Below are positions 60,622 through 64,000 of a stretch of DNA of 64,000 nucleotides, one piece after another. Position numbers and translations under genes: made by a program. This DNA is from Amycolatopsis azurea DSM 43854 (lineage in GTDB: Bacteria > Actinomycetota > Actinomycetes > Mycobacteriales > Pseudonocardiaceae), in NCBI RefSeq assembly GCF_001995215.1, contig NZ_MUXN01000015.1, forward strand, positions 1-64,000. Reading direction: 5' to 3'. Numbering within the stretch: the stretch's first letter is position 1; every line of letters begins with the position of its first letter. The notes under the pieces are model-generated. The model saw nothing but the letters and a program-made list of their open reading frames with translations, ran no database searches and was not told the origin of the DNA.

Positions 60622-62253
60622 TCAGGCGGTGGTTTCGAACGGCTGGACGTTCGGCTGGAACACCTGACCGTTGGCCGGGACCTTCAGGTCGATCAGGTAG
60701 TCGGCCGTGGCCTTGTCCACCCCGAGCGAGTCACCCAGGATGCAGTGCCCGAAGGCGTCGACCGAGAGCAGCCGGGCGTTGCCCAGCTCGCCGGCCATCC
60801 GCTTCGCGAACAGATACTGGGTCGCCGGGTCGTAGTAGTTGCCGATGACCAGCACCGGGGTGTCGGTCTTGGCCTGCCACGGGCCGCGGTAGACATCCGG
60901 CTTCTTCGCGGGCCACACCGGGCAGCCCGCCACGTCCGAGAACGCCTGGTAACGACCGAAGGTGGGCGATTCCTTCTCCCACTTCGCGGCGATCTCGGGC
61001 ACCTTCTCCTGTTTGACCGTGATCTTCTTGTCCGAGCAGTTCACGGCGAAGTAGGAGTCGTCGCCGACGTACGGGCTGTCCGGGTTCGCGTCCGCGCGCC
61101 CGTTCGCTCCCGACCGCAGCACCTTCAGCTCCACGGCCTGCGCTGCCTGCGTCTGTGCCGCCGGCGGGTGGACGACGTTGTACAGCGCCTGCAGGTCGTC
61201 GGCCAGCGGCGGGAACGACGTCGGCGAGTACAGCACACCGGAAACCGTGCTGGTGAACGCGTTGATGTCGTAGCTGCTGCCGTCCGGCAGTTTGATCGGC
61301 TGCTGACGCAGGTAATCGCGGATCTCGTCGAACTTCTCCCGCGGCGTGCCCGAGCTGAACGAGCACTTCGGGCCGACCTGCGCGCACTTGGTCAGGAAAC
61401 CGTCCAGCGAGATCTCGAACCCGCGGGCCCGCTCACGGTCGTACTGCACGCCGTCGCTGGTGCGCAGTGCCGGGTCGACGTTGCCGTCGATGACGATCGC
61501 GCGGCTCTGCTTCGGGAACATCGACGTGTACGTCGACCCGATCAGGGTCCCGTACGAGAAGCCGACGAAGGTCAGCTTCTGGTCACCGACCGCGGCCCGC
61601 ATCTTGTCGAGGTCGCGCACGACGTCCTTGGTGGACATGTGATTCAGCAGCGCGCCCGCGTTGTTCTTGCAGAACTGGCCGTAGTCACGGTAGGACGCCA
61701 GCGTGCCGGAGATCTCCTGCCGTGACAGCGGCACGGGGATCTGCGCGGCGAAGACGTCGTTCGCGTCCTCCTGCGTGGTGAAGCATTTGAGCGGGTTGCT
61801 GGCCCCGACCCCGCGCGGGTCGAACCCGATCAGGTCGAACCGGTCGAGCACCTGCGGCTGGAAGTAGTTCGCCCCGCCGATCGGCATCCGGAACCCGGAG
61901 CCGCCGGGACCGCCCGGGTTGAGGAACAGCGAACCGACCTTCTTGTCGGGCGTCTTCGCCGCCCGCTTCAGCATCGCGATGTCGATGGTGCCGAGGGCCG
62001 CGTTGTCGTGGTCGATCGGCACTCGATACCGCGCGCAGCTGTAGAACTTGACCTGATCGGCGGGAACACCGCGGAGCTGGTCCGCCGTGCAGGCACCCCA
62101 GGCCACCGGCGCGGTCACGCCGACCTGGGCGGCGGACGTCCCGGCTTCCGGAGCGGCGACCGCCGTCCCGGACGCACCGGTCAACGCGGCGCCGGCCACG
62201 AGTGCCCCTACCAGTGCGAAACCGCGCACCGGCCTCCTTGTGGATCTCGGCAA
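60622..62253 (-). CDS. Secreted tripeptidyl-aminopeptidase-like alpha/beta hydrolase
   Basis: A 543-residue exported protease relative of SlpD/SlpE and tripeptidyl aminopeptidase. A signal peptide (GFALVGALVAGAALTGASG) is followed by GGPGGSG, FDPRGVGAS, the serine elbow GFSYGT and a C-terminal TAP-like segment with DAFGHCILG carrying the histidine. It likely releases peptides from substrates outside the cell. The start is a TTG at 62253 because GGGAGGAG lies five bases upstream. A GTG at 62346 would also be open but has no site. Confidence 0.85.
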   Translation of the reverse strand: MPRSTRRPVRGFALVGALVAGAALTGASGTAVAAPEAGTSAAQVGVTAPVAWGACTADQLRGVPADQVKFYSCARYRVPIDHDNAALGTIDIAMLKRAAKTPDKKVGSLFLNPGGPGGSGFRMPIGGANYFQPQVLDRFDLIGFDPRGVGASNPLKCFTTQEDANDVFAAQIPVPLSRQEISGTLASYRDYGQFCKNNAGALLNHMSTKDVVRDLDKMRAAVGDQKLTFVGFSYGTLIGSTYTSMFPKQSRAIVIDGNVDPALRTSDGVQYDRERARGFEISLDGFLTKCAQVGPKCSFSSGTPREKFDEIRDYLRQQPIKLPDGSSYDINAFTSTVSGVLYSPTSFPPLADDLQALYNVVHPPAAQTQAAQAVELKVLRSGANGRADANPDSPYVGDDSYFAVNCSDKKITVKQEKVPEIAAKWEKESPTFGRYQAFSDVAGCPVWPAKKPDVYRGPWQAKTDTPVLVIGNYYDPATQYLFAKRMAGELGNARLLSVDAFGHCILGDSLGVDKATADYLIDLKVPANGQVFQPNVQPFETTA

Positions 62254-62385
62254 AACGACTCCTCCCTCGGCTGGCGACGTGAGAGACCACGTCGCACGAT
62301 GCGCCGCCGACGTCACGGCGCGTAACACCAAGCGAGCCTCGCACAAGCCGGTAACCCAGTCACCGGCCGAAAGGATGGTACGAAC

Positions 62386-62862
62386 CTATCGAGTGGTTGT
62401 CTTTAACTCGAAAATCGGTAACACACGGCGAGCGGCGTCGGCCTCCATGGAGTAACCGGGCCAGAACTCCAGCAGCAGCTTCCACATCGCCTCGTACTCG
62501 TCGCCGAGCAGTTCCCTGGCCCTGACCGGGATTTCCTTTCCCGCGAGCGCGACGACCGCCGCGGGTTCCGAACGCAGGTTGTGTGTCCACGCGGGATCGT
62601 TCGGCCTCCCCCAATTGGAGCCGACGAGCACGAAGTCCTCATCGTGCGGGAAGTACAAAAGGTTGGTACTACGGGGCAGGCCGCTCTTGCGGCCCGTCGT
62701 GGTCAGCCGCAGGGAAGGGAGCCCGGCCAGCGCGACCAGGCTCACCTTCCCCTTGAACAGCCGGTGGAGTCTCTTGTCCACCCAGATGATCCCGCCCGCG
62801 AGCCCCATCAGCCACGGTTTGGTGCCGAGCACGCGGGCGAGCGAGGTGAAGGGGTTAGTCAC
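62386..62862 (-). CDS. Deazaflavin-dependent (DDN-like) nitroreductase family protein
   Basis: A 158-residue protein. The phrases LRLTTTGRKSGLPRSTNLLY and WTHNLRSEPAAVVALAGKE are characteristic of the F420-dependent DDN family, which uses reduced F420 to transfer hydride. An N-terminal hydrophobic stretch may associate with the membrane. The GTG at 62862 overlaps the egtD stop by 8 bp, so it is translationally coupled to the ergothioneine genes, though its part in that pathway is unknown. Confidence 0.85.
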   Translation of the reverse strand: MTNPFTSLARVLGTKPWLMGLAGGIIWVDKRLHRLFKGKVSLVALAGLPSLRLTTTGRKSGLPRSTNLLYFPHDEDFVLVGSNWGRPNDPAWTHNLRSEPAAVVALAGKEIPVRARELLGDEYEAMWKLLLEFWPGYSMEADAARRVLPIFELKTTTR

Positions 62863-63832
62863 GGACAGATCTTGCCAGGCTCACCCCGAACCGCGACGCC
62901 GAGTCCGTCCACCATTGCTCGACCGCGAAACCCGTTTCGGCCAGTTCCGCGGCGATCCCCTCCCGCCGGAACTTGGCGGAGATCTCGGTGCGCACGTGTT
63001 CGCCCGCGTCGAACTTGACCTGCAGGTCGGCACCCGGGATGTCGACGGTCAAGGCTTCACGGGCTCGCAGGCGCATTTCGATCCATTCGTTCTCCTCGTC
63101 CCAATACGCGACGTGGTCGAAGGCGGCCGGATCGAAGTTCGCGCCCAGGCTGTTGTTGATCACGTGGAGCACGTTGCGGTTGAACTCGGCGGTGATCCCG
63201 GCCGCGTCGTCGTAGGCGCGTTCGAGGGTCTCCCGGTCCTTCACCAGGTCTGTCCCGAGAAGGAGCCATTCCCCTTCGTCGAGTACTTCCCGGACAGAGC
63301 GCAGGAACACGGCACGGTCGGCGGGGAGGAAGTTCCCGATCGTGCCGCCGAGGAAGACCACCAGCCGCGGCCGGTCACCCGGCAGCAGGTCGAGATGCCG
63401 GGTGAAGTCGCCGACCACACCACGGACCTCGAGTGACGGGTAGTCGGCCGTGATGGCTTCCGCCGCTTCGGCGAGCGCGGACTCCGAGACATCGAGCGGC
63501 ACGAACTCCTTCAACGTGCCGTGGCTCGTGAGCGCGTCGAGCAGGAGCCGGGTCTTCTCGCTGGACCCGGAACCGAGCTCGACCAGGGTGTGCGCGCCGG
63601 AGCTCTCCGCTATCCCGCCGCCGCGCGCGGCGAGCACCTCCCGTTCGCTGCGAGTCGGGTAGTACTCGGGAAGGGCGGTGATCTTCTCGAACAGTTCGCT
63701 GCCGCGCGCGTCGTAGAACCACTTGGGCGGCAACCACTTCTGGTCCGCTTCCAGGCCGGCGCGGACGTCCGCGCGCAGCTGTTCGGTGATGTCCGACTCG
63801 CTGTGGTGTACGTCGAGATCCACTTCGGTCAT
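62855..63832 (-). CDS. egtD: L-histidine N-alpha-methyltransferase EgtD
   Basis: A 325-residue SAM methyltransferase that trimethylates histidine to hercynine, the first step of ergothioneine synthesis. The opening LPPKWFYDARGSELFEKITA, the SAM motif LVELGSGSSEKTRLLLDALT and VVFLGGTIGNFLP are diagnostic of the family. The ATG at 63832 overlaps the egtC stop (ATGA). The egtB and egtA genes should be to the right outside the window. Confidence 0.96.
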   Translation of the reverse strand: MTEVDLDVHHSESDITEQLRADVRAGLEADQKWLPPKWFYDARGSELFEKITALPEYYPTRSEREVLAARGGGIAESSGAHTLVELGSGSSEKTRLLLDALTSHGTLKEFVPLDVSESALAEAAEAITADYPSLEVRGVVGDFTRHLDLLPGDRPRLVVFLGGTIGNFLPADRAVFLRSVREVLDEGEWLLLGTDLVKDRETLERAYDDAAGITAEFNRNVLHVINNSLGANFDPAAFDHVAYWDEENEWIEMRLRAREALTVDIPGADLQVKFDAGEHVRTEISAKFRREGIAAELAETGFAVEQWWTDSASRFGVSLARSVRD

Positions 63833-64000
63833 CGTGCCTCAGGGCTCCGATCGGCTTCGAGGGGAAGGATTCGCACGCCTTCGCCGGTGACCCGGACGGC
63901 GTGGTGGTCGGGAACGGGGATCCAGCCGGGGTCGTCGTCGCACGGTTCCGACGCGACGAGCACACCTCCGCCGATGTCCCGATAGGACAGTGAATGCGTC
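63829..64000 (-). CDS. egtC: EgtC glutamine amidotransferase, C-terminal fragment
   Basis: The C-terminal 56 residues only; the start lies beyond the window. The readable part is SLSYRDIGGGVLVASEPCDD then PGWIPVPDHHAVRVTGEGV and ends PLEADRSPEAR. The GGGVLVASEPCDDDPGW segment fits the class II amidotransferase EgtC that removes glutamate from the ergothioneine intermediate. The stop overlaps the egtD start. Confidence 0.88.
   Translation of the reverse strand, partial: THSLSYRDIGGGVLVASEPCDDDPGWIPVPDHHAVRVTGEGVRILPLEADRSPEAR

Noticed and set aside
62254-62346. Extended start of the secreted peptidase at GTG 62346
   Set aside because: It has no ribosome site and would bury the signal peptide; the TTG at 62253 has GGGAGGAG correctly spaced.

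Overview
The window is chromosomal DNA from a high-GC actinobacterium. Mycothiol (mshC) and ergothioneine (egtD, egtC) genes, InhA/MabA-type fatty-acid reductases, a RipA-like NlpC/P60 hydrolase, an F420-type DDN protein, many GTG starts and conserved block order all point to Pseudonocardiaceae. Amycolatopsis is my best guess; this rests on family knowledge, not a search.

Layout. 0.1-18 kb is a mostly conserved block: trmI, a site-2 protease, a RecB-type nuclease, a thioesterase, a ParA ATPase, hisG/hisE, two alkylation-repair genes (ogt and an Ada-AlkA fusion), a HAD phosphatase, PAC2, a metallophosphoesterase, an MFS/winged-helix pair, a MarR/ABC-F resistance pair and mshC. 18-24 kb holds a MerR regulator, an orphan P450, an AAA/VWA pair and small hypotheticals. 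24.1-27.8 kb is an AT-richer accessory island on the minus strand: an endonuclease VII-like HNH protein, a P-loop NTPase and a TPR-like protein. The last two look like one gene cut by an in-frame TAA. 27.8-34.2 kb has two TetR-controlled modules and ferrochelatase. 34.5-36.1 kb carries inhA-fabG. 36.3-46.8 kb is a 10.8 kb accessory insert: an MHS transporter, a two-component system with a TAXI binding protein, a secreted esterase, PhoD, TrmL and a 14-repeat HAF protein. 46.8-55 kb carries VWA-DUF58-MoxR, a MobA-like protein, a RipA-like protein and the divergent aconitase gene. 55-62 kb has accessory enzymes, MgtC and a LysR/MFS/epimerase/darcynin operon. The right edge has a secreted peptidase, a DDN-type protein, egtD and the 3' end of egtC.

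Non-coding features stand out. Long, nearly perfect palindromes (arms 13-25 bp) fill every convergent gene gap longer than about 10 bp and follow several other genes; several share the arm core GTGAAGGCC. At 10155-10524 three of them lie inside a 370 bp element with 46 bp terminal inverted repeats. Related outer repeats recur near 10660, 30655, 34451 and 56676. Clear operator candidates include an exact match to the AcnR consensus before aconitase, a MarR-type palindrome overlapping the ABC-F promoter, and paired TetR sites before a TetR gene and its adjacent MFS gene.

No rRNA, tRNA, CRISPR array, prophage or insertion-sequence transposase was recognised.
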